Assembly: GCA_030263385.1 (NCBI GenBank)
Contig: SZOX01000008.1
Coordinates: 1-64,000, forward strand
DNA from: Zeimonas sp003577305
GTDB taxonomy: Bacteria > Pseudomonadota > Gammaproteobacteria > Burkholderiales > Burkholderiaceae_E
Direction: 5' to 3'
Length of the DNA: 64,000 nucleotides
A program made the translations under genes and the position numbers. Of this stretch, positions 1 to 9,329 are shown in pieces (the first letter of the stretch is position 1; each line of letters opens with the position of its first letter). The notes beneath the pieces were generated by a model. The model was not told the origin of the DNA, made no database searches, and saw only the letters and a program-made list of their open reading frames with translations.

Positions 1-104
1 GTACGCGCTGCGCCCGCCCGGGCCGCATGGCCCCGACTGCGGCCCTGCGCCGGGCGCGCCGCGCAGGCGCCTCGGCCGCCGCGCCACGCCTGCCTTCGCG
101 AAGC

Positions 105-1661
105 TCACTTCATGGTCGGCATGACGAACTCCGCCCCCGCCCGGATCCCCGCCGGCCAGCGCTGCGTCACCGCCTTCATCCGTGTGTAGAACCGCACCCC
201 CTCCGGCCCGTGCATGTGGTGATCGCCGAACAGCGAGGCCTTCCAGCCGCCGAACGAATGGAACGCCATCGGCACCGGAATCGGCACGTTCACGCCGACC
301 ATGCCCACCTGCACCCGGTGGGCGAACTCGCGCGCCGCGTCGCCGTCGCGCGTGAAGATCGCGCAACCGTTGCCGTACTCGTGCTCGTTCACCAGTCGCA
401 GCGCGGTCTCGAAAGAATCGGCGCGCACGATCGACAGCACCGGCCCGAAGATCTCCTCACGATAGATCCGCATGTCCGGCTTCACGTCGTCGAACAGGCA
501 GCCACCGAGAAAGAAGCCCTGTTCGTGTCCTTCGACGCGCAGCCCGCGTCCGTCGACCACCAGCTTCGCTCCTTCGGCAACGCCGGCGTCGACGTAGCCG
601 CGCACCTTCTCGAGATGTGCGCGCGTGACGAGCGGCCCCATTTCGGCCGCGCGGTCCATGCCCTGCGCGACGCGGATCTTCGGCACGCGCTGCGCCAGGC
701 GCTCGACCAGCCGGTCGGCGATGTCGCCGACCACCACGGCCACCGACACCGCCATGCAACGCTCGCCGGCCGAACCGTAGGCCGCGCCGATCAGCGCATC
801 GACCGCCTGGTCGAGGTCGGCATCGGGCATCACCACCATGTGGTTCTTCGCGCCGCCCAGCGCCTGCACGCGCTTGCCGTGGCGCGACGCGGTCTCGTGG
901 ATGTATCTCGCGATCGGCGTGGACCCGACGAAGCTCACCGCCGCCACCGACGGATGCGCGAGCAGCGCGTCCACGGCCTCCTTGTCGCCCTGCACCACGT
1001 TGAAGACGCCGTCGGGCAGCCCTGCCTCGCGCAGCAGGCGCGCGATCAGCAGCGAAGCCGAGGGATCTCGTTCGGACGGCTTGAGCACGAAACTGTTCCC
1101 GCAGGCGAGCGCCACCGGGAACATCCACATCGGCACCATCACCGGGAAGTTGAACGGCGTGATGCCCGCGCACACGCCCAGCGGCTGGCGGATCGAATAC
1201 ATGTCGATGCCGGTGCCGACCTGTTCGCTGAACTCGCCCTTGAGCAATTGCGGGATGCCGCAGGCGAACTCCACCACCTCCAGCCCGCGCGTGACTTCGC
1301 CCGACGCGTCGCTGAACACCTTGCCGTGCTCGGCGACGATGCACGCGGCCAGTTCGTCGGCGTGCCGCTCCACCAGTTCGCGGAACCGGAACATCACGCG
1401 CGCCCGCCGCAGCGGCGAGGTCGCTGCCCAGCCGGGAAAGGCCGCTGCCGCCGCGCGTACCGCGGCGTCGACCTGCTGCGCCGAGGCGAGTTCCAGCTGT
1501 CCGGTGACCGCGCCGCTGGCCGGGTTGTACACCGGCGAGCGGCGGGCGCCATCGGCCGCTGCCGTCGCCTGCCCGCCGATCCAGTGCCCGATCGAGACCG
1601 GCGCGCCCGCGGGCGCGGACGAAACGGTGTTCGGGGCGGAGTTCGTGTCGATGTTGCCCAC
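105..1661 (-). CDS. mmsA: Methylmalonate-semialdehyde dehydrogenase (CoA-acylating)
   Basis: 518 residues, the usual length for MmsA. The enzyme is a cytosolic ALDH-superfamily protein that turns (methyl)malonate semialdehyde plus CoA and NAD+ into propionyl- or acetyl-CoA, in valine, beta-alanine and inositol breakdown. Visible family marks are the glycine-rich NAD site (SFVGSTPIARYI), the catalytic cysteine in GERCMA and the late EEIFGPVLSIVR block. The start is a GTG with AGGAGG about 7 bases upstream. It is divergent from an IclR regulator 70 bases away, and that gap holds two palindromes, so the regulator probably controls it. The sequence does not settle which semialdehyde is the natural substrate. 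Confidence 0.93.
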   Translation of the reverse strand: MGNIDTNSAPNTVSSAPAGAPVSIGHWIGGQATAAADGARRSPVYNPASGAVTGQLELASAQQVDAAVRAAAAAFPGWAATSPLRRARVMFRFRELVERHADELAACIVAEHGKVFSDASGEVTRGLEVVEFACGIPQLLKGEFSEQVGTGIDMYSIRQPLGVCAGITPFNFPVMVPMWMFPVALACGNSFVLKPSERDPSASLLIARLLREAGLPDGVFNVVQGDKEAVDALLAHPSVAAVSFVGSTPIARYIHETASRHGKRVQALGGAKNHMVVMPDADLDQAVDALIGAAYGSAGERCMAVSVAVVVGDIADRLVERLAQRVPKIRVAQGMDRAAEMGPLVTRAHLEKVRGYVDAGVAEGAKLVVDGRGLRVEGHEQGFFLGGCLFDDVKPDMRIYREEIFGPVLSIVRADSFETALRLVNEHEYGNGCAIFTRDGDAAREFAHRVQVGMVGVNVPIPVPMAFHSFGGWKASLFGDHHMHGPEGVRFYTRMKAVTQRWPAGIRAGAEFVMPTMK

Positions 1662-1695
1662 TTGCGCCTCCTGCTTTCCTGGCGGACAATATGTC

Positions 1696-1731
1696 GTTCA
1701 ACCTGCTGAACGCGTGTTCATCATCAGGAAC
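1696..1731. promoter_or_regulatory. Tandem operator-like palindromes between mmsA and the IclR gene
   Basis: GTTCA-ACCTGC-TGAAC (1696-1711) is a perfect 5+5 inverted repeat. A second copy, GTTCA-TCATCA-GGAAC (1716-1731), has one mismatch in the right arm. The two start exactly 20 bases apart, about two helical turns, and the second covers the ribosome-binding site of the regulator gene. IclR proteins often bind paired palindromes as dimers or tetramers, so this is a likely autoregulatory and mmsA-controlling site. Binding is inferred. Confidence 0.6.
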
Positions 1732-2601
1732 ATGAGTGTAGCTCACGACGCCCCGATGTCAACCCGATCTGCGCACGTATCGAAACGGCCCTCGCGCGCC
1801 GGCCGTGATGCGCGCGCGCCGGTCGCGGCCGGCGCGGCGAGCGCGGCGCCCGCGCTGGTGCCGGCGGTCGAGCGCGCGGTGCGCCTGGTCGACCACCTCG
1901 CGGGCTTGCGCAGGCCGCAGCCGCTGGCCGAACTGGCCAAGGCGCTCGGGCTGCCCAAGAGCAGCCTGCACGGCCTGCTGAACACGCTGGTTGCGCTCGG
2001 GCTGGCCACGCGCAGCGAGCGCGGCGAATACGCGCTCGGCCCGAAGCCGGTGCAGTGGGCCGGCGCCTTCGGCCAGCAATCGGGCGTGGTCGCGGCCTTC
2101 GATGCCGCCGCTGCGGAGCTCCCCGCACTGCGCGAGGAGACGATCATGCTCGCGGTGCTCGACGGGGCCGAGGTACTCTATCTGGCGTGCCGGCCGGGCA
2201 CGCGGGCGCTGGCGGTGAACTTCCGCGTCGGCGGCCGGTTTCCGGCCAACTGCACCTCGTCGGGCAAGGCGATGCTGGCGACACTGCCCGTCGAGCGGGT
2301 TCGCAAGCTGTTCGGCGGGGCCGCGCTCGTGCGGCTCACGCGGCACAGCACCGGCAGCGTCACCGCGCTGCTGCGCCAGCTCGGCGAGTCGCGCGCGCAG
2401 GGCTACGCCGTCGACGACGAAGAGACCGCCGAGGGCATGCACTGCTTCGGCGCACCGGTTTTCGCCGCTGGCCGCGACGAAGCGGTCGCCGCTGTGGCGG
2501 TCAGCCTGATCAAGGCCTCGACCAGCGCGCGCCGGCGCGACGAGGTGGTCACCGCGATCCGCCAACTGGCTGCGCGCGTGTCGCAGCGACTCGGCGCCTG
2601 A
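1732..2601 (+). CDS. IclR-family transcriptional regulator
   Basis: 289 residues if started at ATG 1732, which has AGGA just upstream; ATG 1756 in the same frame is an alternative. After a basic, disordered-looking leader of about 40 residues comes an IclR winged helix (LAELAKALGLPKSSLHGLLNTL). It is followed by the effector-binding domain, with the NCTSSGKAMLA and YAVDDEETAEGMHCFGAPVF blocks typical of the family. It is a cytosolic DNA-binding protein. Its position, divergent from mmsA and 15 bases ahead of a pdxA-like gene, suggests it governs both. The ligand cannot be read from the sequence. Confidence 0.9.
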   Translation: MSVAHDAPMSTRSAHVSKRPSRAGRDARAPVAAGAASAAPALVPAVERAVRLVDHLAGLRRPQPLAELAKALGLPKSSLHGLLNTLVALGLATRSERGEYALGPKPVQWAGAFGQQSGVVAAFDAAAAELPALREETIMLAVLDGAEVLYLACRPGTRALAVNFRVGGRFPANCTSSGKAMLATLPVERVRKLFGGAALVRLTRHSTGSVTALLRQLGESRAQGYAVDDEETAEGMHCFGAPVFAAGRDEAVAAVAVSLIKASTSARRRDEVVTAIRQLAARVSQRLGA

Positions 2602-2616
2602 CGAGACGAGGTCCTT

Positions 2617-3672
2617 GTGGCAGACAGACCCGCACCCGACACCCCGCTCCCGGCCGGACGCCCCGGCACTCGCAGCGCGCGCGGGGCGCCCGAGCCGGCT
2701 GGCCGCGACCCGCGGCCGATCGCGATCACCATCGGCGACGCCTGCGGCATCGGCCCCGAGATCGTGCTCGCCGCCTGCGCCGAGCCCTCGTTGTCGATGC
2801 GGCTGCAGGTGGTCGGCGACGCGGCGCTGCTCGCGCGCGAAGCGGCGCGCCTGGGCCTGCCCATGCCGGCGCAGGTCGATTCGATCGTCGAACTGCCTGC
2901 CGATCTCCCGGTCGGCCGCATCGACGCCCGCGCCGGCGACGCCGCCTGGCGCTTCATCGTCCACGCCGCAGGGCTGGCCCTGCGCGGCGAGGTGCGCGCG
3001 ATCGTCACCGCGCCGATCGCGAAGGAGGCCATGCACGCGGCCGGTCACCGCTTCCCGGGGCACACCGAATTGCTGGCCGAACTGGCCGGCGGCGTCGAGG
3101 TGCGGATGATGCTGGCGAAGCCCGAACTGCGCACCGTGCTCGTCTCGATCCACCTGCCGCTGCGCGAAGCCCTCGACCAGATCACTTACGACAACGTGCT
3201 GCAGACGATAGTCATCACTCACACCGCGTTGCAGCGTGCAGGCATCGTGCGGCCACGCATCGCGGTGGCCGGGGTCAATCCGCACGCCGGCGAAGCCGGG
3301 ATGTTCGGCCGCGAGGAGATCGACGTGATCGCACCGGCGATTGCCGCCGCACGCGATCAGGATATCGAAGCGAGCGGCCCCTTCGCGCCTGACACCGTAT
3401 TCATGCGGGCCCGCGGGCTGCGCGAGTTCGACGTCGTGGTCGCGATGTATCACGACCAGGGACTGATTCCGGTCAAGTACCTGGGCATCGACGACGGCGT
3501 CAACGTCACCCTCGGGCTGCCCTTCGTGCGCACCAGCCCCGACCACGGCACCGCTTTCGATCTCGCCGGTCGCTCCGGACCCGACGGACGCGGACTTGCG
3601 AGCCCGCGCAGCCTGATCGCCGCGATCCGCCAGGCCGACGCACTGAGCGCTGCCGGCTGGCGCCCAGGCTGA
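2617..3672 (+). CDS. pdxA: PdxA-family 4-hydroxythreonine-4-phosphate dehydrogenase-like protein
   Basis: 351 residues from a GTG start, 15 bases after the IclR gene. PdxA enzymes oxidise and decarboxylate a phosphorylated hydroxy-acid using NAD(P)+ and a divalent metal. Metal and substrate blocks are visible: GHTELLAEL, VAGVNPHAGEAGMFGREE and MYHDQGLIPVKYL, then GLPFVRTSPDHGTAFDLAG. The N-terminal signature reads GDACGIGPEI where most members have GDPAGIGPEI. About 30 Pro/Ala/Arg-rich residues precede the domain. The setting beside an IclR regulator and a semialdehyde dehydrogenase hints at a catabolic PdxA2-type role (threonate/erythronate phosphate) rather than vitamin B6 synthesis, but no DUF1537 kinase is present to confirm this. 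Confidence 0.85.
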   Translation: MADRPAPDTPLPAGRPGTRSARGAPEPAGRDPRPIAITIGDACGIGPEIVLAACAEPSLSMRLQVVGDAALLAREAARLGLPMPAQVDSIVELPADLPVGRIDARAGDAAWRFIVHAAGLALRGEVRAIVTAPIAKEAMHAAGHRFPGHTELLAELAGGVEVRMMLAKPELRTVLVSIHLPLREALDQITYDNVLQTIVITHTALQRAGIVRPRIAVAGVNPHAGEAGMFGREEIDVIAPAIAAARDQDIEASGPFAPDTVFMRARGLREFDVVVAMYHDQGLIPVKYLGIDDGVNVTLGLPFVRTSPDHGTAFDLAGRSGPDGRGLASPRSLIAAIRQADALSAAGWRPG

Positions 3673-3688
3673 CGAAGCGGGCGCTCAC

Positions 3689-4369
3689 ATGCCTGTGGAG
3701 GGCCTGCCGGCCCCGGTTGGTTGGCTCGCGATCGCCCTCAGCGTGCTGCTGACCCTGGACGCCGCACGTCGCGCCGGCTGGAACGCCTCGCTGCGCGAGC
3801 ATGCGGTGTGGGCGCTCGCTACCGCTGGCATCTTTCTCGCACGGCAAATGACGGTGACCATGCCGGGCGGCATGTCGCTCCAGTACATCGGCGCTGCCTG
3901 GCTCGCGCTGCTGCTCGGCTACCCGCGAGCGGTATTGTCGATGGCACTGATCCAGCTGGCGCACGCCGCGCAGTTCGGCCTGCCGCTCGCCGACCACGCG
4001 CTGCCGCTGCTGGTGCTCGGCGTGGCGCCGGCCTGGCTGATCTGGCTGATCACGCGCGGCTGCCGGCTCTGGCTGCCGCCGAACCTCTTCGTCTTCCTTC
4101 TGGGCGCCGGCTTCCTCGGCCTGTTCGTCGCCTATGCGCTGCCGCTGCTGGCCGCGGCCGGCTTGGGGGCCTGGGCGCTGGCGGGCGCCTCGGGGCCTCC
4201 ACTGCATACGCAAGCACTCGCTGACTACTGGTCGCTGATGCTGCCGTACGCGCTGCTGCTCGCCAGCGGCGAAGCATGGCTGGAGGGGATGCTCACCACG
4301 CTGCTGGTCGTCTTCGCGCCGGGCAGCGTGCGCCTGTTCGACGAGCGCTACTACCTGCGGCGACGCTGA
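3689..4369 (+). CDS. CbiM/energy-coupling-factor-like integral membrane protein
   Basis: 226 residues with about six hydrophobic segments. It has the features of the predicted permease family COG3235 related to CbiM: the early MPGGMSLQYIGAAWLALLLG stretch, FGLPLADHALPLLVLGV, and a late SGEAWLEGMLTTLLVVFAPG segment. CbiM-type proteins are substrate-binding membrane subunits of Co/Ni or other ECF importers. No ATPase (CbiO) or T-component (CbiQ) lies nearby, so either these are elsewhere or the protein works alone. It starts 16 bases after the pdxA-like gene and is probably co-transcribed with it. The substrate is unknown. Confidence 0.7.
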   Translation: MPVEGLPAPVGWLAIALSVLLTLDAARRAGWNASLREHAVWALATAGIFLARQMTVTMPGGMSLQYIGAAWLALLLGYPRAVLSMALIQLAHAAQFGLPLADHALPLLVLGVAPAWLIWLITRGCRLWLPPNLFVFLLGAGFLGLFVAYALPLLAAAGLGAWALAGASGPPLHTQALADYWSLMLPYALLLASGEAWLEGMLTTLLVVFAPGSVRLFDERYYLRRR

Positions 4370-4372
4370 CCT

Positions 4373-4389
4373 GCGCGGCGTCGCCGCGC
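4373..4389. terminator. GC hairpin between convergent genes
   Basis: GCGCGGCG-T-CGCCGCGC is a perfect 8-base inverted repeat around one T, lying in the 27 bases between two converging genes. There is no T-run on either side, so it would be an imperfect intrinsic terminator or simply an RNA 3'-end stabiliser. Confidence 0.4.
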
Positions 4390-4396
4390 CTTCGCG

Positions 4397-6307
4397 TCAG
4401 GCCGCGAGCCGCTTCCCCAGCTCGGCCTTCACCTGGTTCAGCGCCCTGGGTAGCCGCTGCGCCAGTTTCTCGAACAGCTCGGCATGCAGGTCGAGCTCCT
4501 TCTGCCAGGCCACGGGGTCGATCGAGGCGATCTTCGCGTAATCGGCGGCGCTGAAGCTCAGGCCGTTCCAGTTCAGGTCTTCGTAGCGCGGCGAGGTGCC
4601 GAACATGTGTTCGACACCGCCGGCACGCCCTTCGAGCCGCCCGAGGATCCACTCGAGCACCCGCATGTTCTCGCCGAAGCCCGGCCAGACGAACTTGCCG
4701 TTCTCGTCGGTGCGGAACCAGTTGACGCAGAAGATCTTCGGCAGCGTCGCGCCGCCGGCCTTCAGCCGGTGCCCCAGGTCGAGCCAGTGCGCGAAGTAGT
4801 CGGCCATGTTGTAGCCGCAGAACGGCAGCATCGCGAACGGGTCACGGCGCACCACGCCCTGCTGGCCGGCGGCCGCAGCGGTGGTCTCCGAGCCCATCGT
4901 CGCCGCCATGTAGACCCCTTCGACCCAGTCGCGCGCCTCGGTCACCAGCGGCACCGTCGTCGAGCGACGCCCGCCGAAAATGAAGGCGTCGATCGGCACC
5001 CCGCTGACGCTGTCCCAGTCCGGGTCGATCGACGGGCACTGCGCGATCGACACGGTGAAGCGCGAGTTCGGGTGCGCCGCCTTGCGTCCCGCCTTGCCGT
5101 CGGCCGGCGTCCAGTCGCGACCCTGCCAGTCGATCAGGTGCGCGGGCGGCTCCGACAGGCCCTCCCACCAGACGTCGCCGTCGTCGGTGAGCGCCACGTT
5201 GGTGAAGATCGTGTTCTCGCGCAAGGTGGCGAGGCAGTTCGGGTTGGTCTTCTCGCTGGTGCCCGGCGCCACGCCGAAGAACCCCGCCTCGGGGTTGATC
5301 GCGTACAGGCGCCCGTCGGCCTGCGGCTTGATCCACGCGATGTCGTCGCCGATGGTGGTGACTTTCCAGCCCTCGAAGCCCTTCGGCGGCACCAGCATCG
5401 CGAAGTTGGTCTTGCCGCAGGCCGACGGAAACGCGGCCGCGACGTGATACTTCTTCCCTTCGGGCGAAGTCACGCCGAGAATCAGCATGTGCTCGGCCAG
5501 CCAGCCGATGCCGCCGGCCTGCACGCCCTGCCGCCCCATGTTCGACGCGATGCGCAACGCAAAGCACTTCTTGCCGAGCAGTGCGTTGCCGCCGTAGCCC
5601 GAACCGAACGACCAGATCTCGCGCGTCTCGGGATAGTGGACGATGTACTTCGTCGGGTTGCACGGCCACGGCACGTCGGCTTCGCCCGGCGCGAGCGGCT
5701 TGCCCACCGAATGCACGCAGGGCACGAAGCCGCCGTCTTCGCCGAGCACGTCGAACACCGCCCGGCCCATGCGCGTCATGATGCGCATGCTCACCGCCAC
5801 GTACGGGCTGTCGGTGATCTCGATGCCGATGTGCGAGATGTGGCTGCCGATCGGCCCCATCGAGAACGGCACGACGTACATCGTGCGGCCGCGCATGCAG
5901 CCGTCGAAGAGCTGGCGCATCGTGGCGCGCATCTCCTGCGGATCGACCCAGTTGTTGGTCGGCCCCGCGTCGTCGCGCTTCTCCGAGCAGATGAAGGTGC
6001 GGTCCTCGACGCGGGCCACGTCGCTCGGATCGGACAGCGCGAGAAACGAACCGGGCCGCCTGGCCGGGTTGAGCCTGCGCAGCGTGCCCGCGGCGACCAT
6101 CTGCTCGCACAACTGGTCGTATTCCTGCTGCGAGCCGTCGCACCAGTGCACCCGGTCGGGGCGCGTGAGCGCGGCGATCGAGCCCACCCAGTCGATCAGG
6201 CGCGGATGCCGCACCCAGTCGGGCGCCTGCAGCGACGCAGCCGAAAAGACATTCGAACCAGCTCCAGCGGTTGCGGTCACTGCCGCCTCGGCACGAGCGT
6301 GGGACAT
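4397..6307 (-). CDS. pckG: Phosphoenolpyruvate carboxykinase (GTP)
   Basis: 636 residues from ATG 6307, which is preceded by a clear GGAGG. It converts oxaloacetate plus GTP to PEP, CO2 and GDP, the entry step of gluconeogenesis, in the cytosol. Diagnostic parts are the kinase-1a loop with reactive cysteine (PSACGKTNFAML), the metal/Asp block TIGDDIAWIKP, the GTP-site FGGRRSTTVPLV and the FCGYNMADYFAHWL region. The length fits the GTP-type enzyme, not the shorter ATP-type PckA. It is monocistronic between a convergent gene and a co-directional one. The roughly 250 bases upstream (6308-6561) hold no other gene and presumably carry its promoter, which I could not place with confidence. Confidence 0.96.
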   Translation of the reverse strand: MSHARAEAAVTATAGAGSNVFSAASLQAPDWVRHPRLIDWVGSIAALTRPDRVHWCDGSQQEYDQLCEQMVAAGTLRRLNPARRPGSFLALSDPSDVARVEDRTFICSEKRDDAGPTNNWVDPQEMRATMRQLFDGCMRGRTMYVVPFSMGPIGSHISHIGIEITDSPYVAVSMRIMTRMGRAVFDVLGEDGGFVPCVHSVGKPLAPGEADVPWPCNPTKYIVHYPETREIWSFGSGYGGNALLGKKCFALRIASNMGRQGVQAGGIGWLAEHMLILGVTSPEGKKYHVAAAFPSACGKTNFAMLVPPKGFEGWKVTTIGDDIAWIKPQADGRLYAINPEAGFFGVAPGTSEKTNPNCLATLRENTIFTNVALTDDGDVWWEGLSEPPAHLIDWQGRDWTPADGKAGRKAAHPNSRFTVSIAQCPSIDPDWDSVSGVPIDAFIFGGRRSTTVPLVTEARDWVEGVYMAATMGSETTAAAAGQQGVVRRDPFAMLPFCGYNMADYFAHWLDLGHRLKAGGATLPKIFCVNWFRTDENGKFVWPGFGENMRVLEWILGRLEGRAGGVEHMFGTSPRYEDLNWNGLSFSAADYAKIASIDPVAWQKELDLHAELFEKLAQRLPRALNQVKAELGKRLAA

Positions 6308-6561
6308 GAGAGAACCTCCGTGATGGGAAACCGGCTGGATCGGCGCGGGACCGGCCGCGCTCTCGCCCGCCGCGCGCTGCAACGAGACTGCTGTTCGAAT
6401 TGGTGCGACTGCTTCGACATTTCGGGCCCGCTGGCTCCGGGGGTCGGTTCTCGCGACGCGGCTGCTCGCCGGGCGCATGGACCGGGGCACCGCTCGCCGC
6501 CAAGGCGGGGGGTCCGAGTGTACACCTTGCCCGCAAGTAGCGAACGTGACAAACGGCGTAC

Positions 6562-7593
6562 TCAGGCGGCGCGAGCGTCGTCGAAGAGGCGTTGCAGGGC
6601 ACCAGTCGGCAGGCACCCCCGCAGTCCGATCGCAACGACCGCGGCCTCCCCCCGGGGCTCGTTCCTCGCCCGCCGCAACGAGCCCCGCCGGCCGGCGAAC
6701 TGTACTTCCGCCCACCCGTGCTCATCGGTTCTCACGAGTCCCTTCAGCCGGAGCACACCGGTGGGGCGCGATCGCAGCCAGTCGCGCAGTGCCTGCGCAG
6801 GCAGCATCCGCTGGGGACGGCACGACCAGGTTTCGAACACCGCGCCGTGCGCCGGATCGCCGAGGTCGTGGCCATCGCTGCCATGCGCATGTCCGCCATG
6901 GCCGCCCTCGTGCCCCCGGTGCGCACTCCACTCGGCCACCTCACTGCCGGACCCGGGCCCACCGACCGCGTCCGTATCGGGCGGCACCGGCATTGCGGCA
7001 CCGCTGATCAGCGCCAGCGGCACGTTCGCCCGCCTGGCCACGAAGGTCGGCGCATCCGGCACCGCGCCGGCCACCCAGTCGCGCACCTGCTCGAGCCGGC
7101 CCGCGTCGACCAGGTCGGCCTTGTTGATCACCACCAAGTCGGCCGCCTTCAGTTGGCGTCGCAACGAATCGGCCAGCAGCGGATCGGCGGCCTGCTCCAG
7201 CACCGTCGCCGCGTCGACCAGCACGATCACGCCATCGAGCGACAGGCCCGGATCGGCGAGTCCCACCTGGGCGATGCGCCACGGATCCGAAATCCCGCTC
7301 GCTTCGATCACCACGGCGTCGAACGGAGCCGGCGCGGCCAGCACCCTGATCAGCGCATCGGTCAGGTCGTCACCGATGGAGCAGCACGCGCACCCGTTCG
7401 TCAGCGCGATCATGTCGCCGTCTTTCGCGACGACCAGCTCCGCGTCGATGTTCAGCGCGCCAAAATCGTTGACCAGAACCGCCAGACGCTGCCCCCGCGA
7501 CTCGCGCAGGATCCGTGCCAACAGCGTGGTCTTGCCGGCGCCGAGAAAGCCGCCGATGACGGTCAGCGGCAACGGACCGCGCCGCGCGCTCAT
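6562..7593 (-). CDS. CobW/COG0523-family GTP-dependent metal chaperone
   Basis: 343 residues. The P-loop GGFLGAGKTTLL (residues 14-25) opens a G3E GTPase, followed by the metal-binding CxCC motif (GCACCSIG, residues 68-71), EASGISDP and the guanine-specific NKAD. A histidine-rich linker (roughly residues 218-243, about seven His) leads to the CobW C-terminal domain. Such proteins deliver Zn, Co or Fe to client enzymes. Its start overlaps the stop of the upstream amidohydrolase by 4 bases (ATGA), so the two are translationally coupled and the metal-dependent amidohydrolase is a plausible client. No Zur box was recognised. Confidence 0.9.
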   Translation of the reverse strand: MSARRGPLPLTVIGGFLGAGKTTLLARILRESRGQRLAVLVNDFGALNIDAELVVAKDGDMIALTNGCACCSIGDDLTDALIRVLAAPAPFDAVVIEASGISDPWRIAQVGLADPGLSLDGVIVLVDAATVLEQAADPLLADSLRRQLKAADLVVINKADLVDAGRLEQVRDWVAGAVPDAPTFVARRANVPLALISGAAMPVPPDTDAVGGPGSGSEVAEWSAHRGHEGGHGGHAHGSDGHDLGDPAHGAVFETWSCRPQRMLPAQALRDWLRSRPTGVLRLKGLVRTDEHGWAEVQFAGRRGSLRRARNEPRGEAAVVAIGLRGCLPTGALQRLFDDARAA

Positions 7594-9269
7594 GCCGTAC
7601 CGGGCAGCGGGAGAACGCGACCGCCCAGGACGGTGCCGGCGACACGCACGTTGTTCAACGCCTCGGGCGCAACGGCCAGCGGGTCGTCGTGCAAGACGCA
7701 GAAATCGGCAAACTTGCCGACCTCGATCGAGCCGATCCGGTCATCCATGCGCAGCGTATAGGCCGCACCCATCGTGATCGCATGCAGCGCCTGGGGCACG
7801 CCGATGCGTTCGTTCTCGCCGAGCACCCTCCCCGACGACGTCGTCCGGTTGACTGCGCACCATGCCGTGAACAACGGCCCCAGCGGCGTGATCGGCGCGT
7901 CGGAGTGGATCGCCAGCGGCACGCCATGGTCGAGCGCGCTGCCGCAGGCGTCCATCCGGCACGCCCGGTCGGGCCCCATCGTCAGCGTGTAGTGCGCATC
8001 GCCCCAGTAGTAAAGATGATTCGCAAACAGGTTCGCGCAGATCCCGAGCCGCGCCATGCGCCGGAACTGGGCGCCGTCGGCCATCTGGCAGTGCTGCAGC
8101 GTGTGCCGGTGATCGGGCCGCGGCCACTTCGCGAGTGCTGCCTCGATCGAGTCGATGGCGAGCTCGGTCGCTTCGTCACCGTTGGTGTGAATGTGGAGCT
8201 GGAAGCCCTCGCGATGGAAGAACTCGATCGTTGCACGCATCTCGTCCGGCGGCAGAATCCAGATTCCATTGTCGTGGCCATTGAAGTAGCCGGGCCAGCG
8301 CAGGCGCGCGGAGAAACCCTGGATAGAACCGTCGACCACGAGCTTGATCGCGCCGAAATGCAACTTCCCGGAATTCTCCGCCATCCGCCCGCGAACGCGC
8401 GCCGCGCCTGCCTCGCGCGGAATCGAACCGTCGAGCGAGATGTAGGCGGGCACGATCCGCACGGGGAAATCGGGCTCGGCGGTAAGCCGGTGAAGCATGG
8501 CCACGGCCTCGTCGGCCAGGTCGTTGACCAGGTCGGTGGCGGTCGTCACGCCGGCGAACTGGGCAATCCGGCCGAAATTGCGCAGCCCGGTCTCGCTGGT
8601 GCCCGCGCGCCGGAACACATTCCCGGTGAAGCGCATGATCGGGAACATCGCCGCGAATTCCTGCAGCTCGCCGGTGGGTGCGCCGCGGTGTGGACCGTCG
8701 CCGAACTTCACCACGCCCTCGGCCTCGGTGTCGCGATCGATAGCCGCGCGCGCGAGCGCCGCAGAGTTCACGTTCATCAGGTGCTGGCTGGCGTGCAGCA
8801 CCACCACTGGCCGTGACGCCGAGACGCGATCGAGATGCTCGATCGTCATCCGCTCGACACCGAAGAAGATCGGGTCGAACCCCCAGGCAAGCAACGGCTG
8901 TTGCGGATCGGTCATCTTCGCTTCGATCGCGGCCAGTCGCTCGACGACCTCGCCGAAGCTGCGGCAGCCCGGCCAGGCAGTGCCGTCGGGAGCAGTGCGC
9001 GCGTGGAAGCCGACGAACGGAAACTCCCAGAGGCCGCCCGCCATCAGGTGTGAATGGCCTTCGACCAGGCCCGGCATCAGCACCTTGTCGGCGAAGCGCG
9101 CATCGAGGTCGAACGAACCCCACTCGCGCATCCGCTCGAGCGAGCCGACTGCGAGGATGCGCCCGTCGCGCACCGCCACGTGCGTTGCCTCGGGCTGCAT
9201 CGGATTCATCGTGATGATCTTGCGCGCCTGGAATACGGTGGTTCGCGCGGCGTCGGCGTGATGAGACAT
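7590..9269 (-). CDS. Amidohydrolase family protein (YtcJ-like)
   Basis: 559 residues of the metal-dependent amidohydrolase-3 type. It has the N-terminal metal HxH in LVEGHSHLMAGG, the central IKLVVDGSIQGFSARL block with the later FHREGFQLHIHTNGDEA, and the aspartate motif AIHSDAPITPLGP. The C-terminal IGSIEVGKFADFCVLHDDPL closes the composite beta-sandwich. There is no signal peptide, so it is cytosolic. It lies 60 bases downstream of a peptide-type ABC importer and is coupled to a CobW chaperone, so it probably hydrolyses an amide or carbamate imported by that system. The substrate is not identifiable. Confidence 0.88.
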   Translation of the reverse strand: MSHHADAARTTVFQARKIITMNPMQPEATHVAVRDGRILAVGSLERMREWGSFDLDARFADKVLMPGLVEGHSHLMAGGLWEFPFVGFHARTAPDGTAWPGCRSFGEVVERLAAIEAKMTDPQQPLLAWGFDPIFFGVERMTIEHLDRVSASRPVVVLHASQHLMNVNSAALARAAIDRDTEAEGVVKFGDGPHRGAPTGELQEFAAMFPIMRFTGNVFRRAGTSETGLRNFGRIAQFAGVTTATDLVNDLADEAVAMLHRLTAEPDFPVRIVPAYISLDGSIPREAGAARVRGRMAENSGKLHFGAIKLVVDGSIQGFSARLRWPGYFNGHDNGIWILPPDEMRATIEFFHREGFQLHIHTNGDEATELAIDSIEAALAKWPRPDHRHTLQHCQMADGAQFRRMARLGICANLFANHLYYWGDAHYTLTMGPDRACRMDACGSALDHGVPLAIHSDAPITPLGPLFTAWCAVNRTTSSGRVLGENERIGVPQALHAITMGAAYTLRMDDRIGSIEVGKFADFCVLHDDPLAVAPEALNNVRVAGTVLGGRVLPLPGTA

Positions 9270-9329
9270 CGGTTTCGCTCCGGAGGCTCGAGGAAAACGT
9301 GAAACGCGCGGGCTTTCCCTGCGGCGCGG

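Noticed and set aside
1..104. Possible gene end or regulatory site at the left edge
   Set aside because: Only GC-rich sequence with no convincing frame, hairpin with T-run or promoter.
4484..7777. A 1097-codon open frame on the plus strand
   Set aside because: It lies wholly antisense to pckG and the cobW gene, has Arg/His-rich low-complexity composition and no recognisable domain; high GC leaves such mirror frames open.
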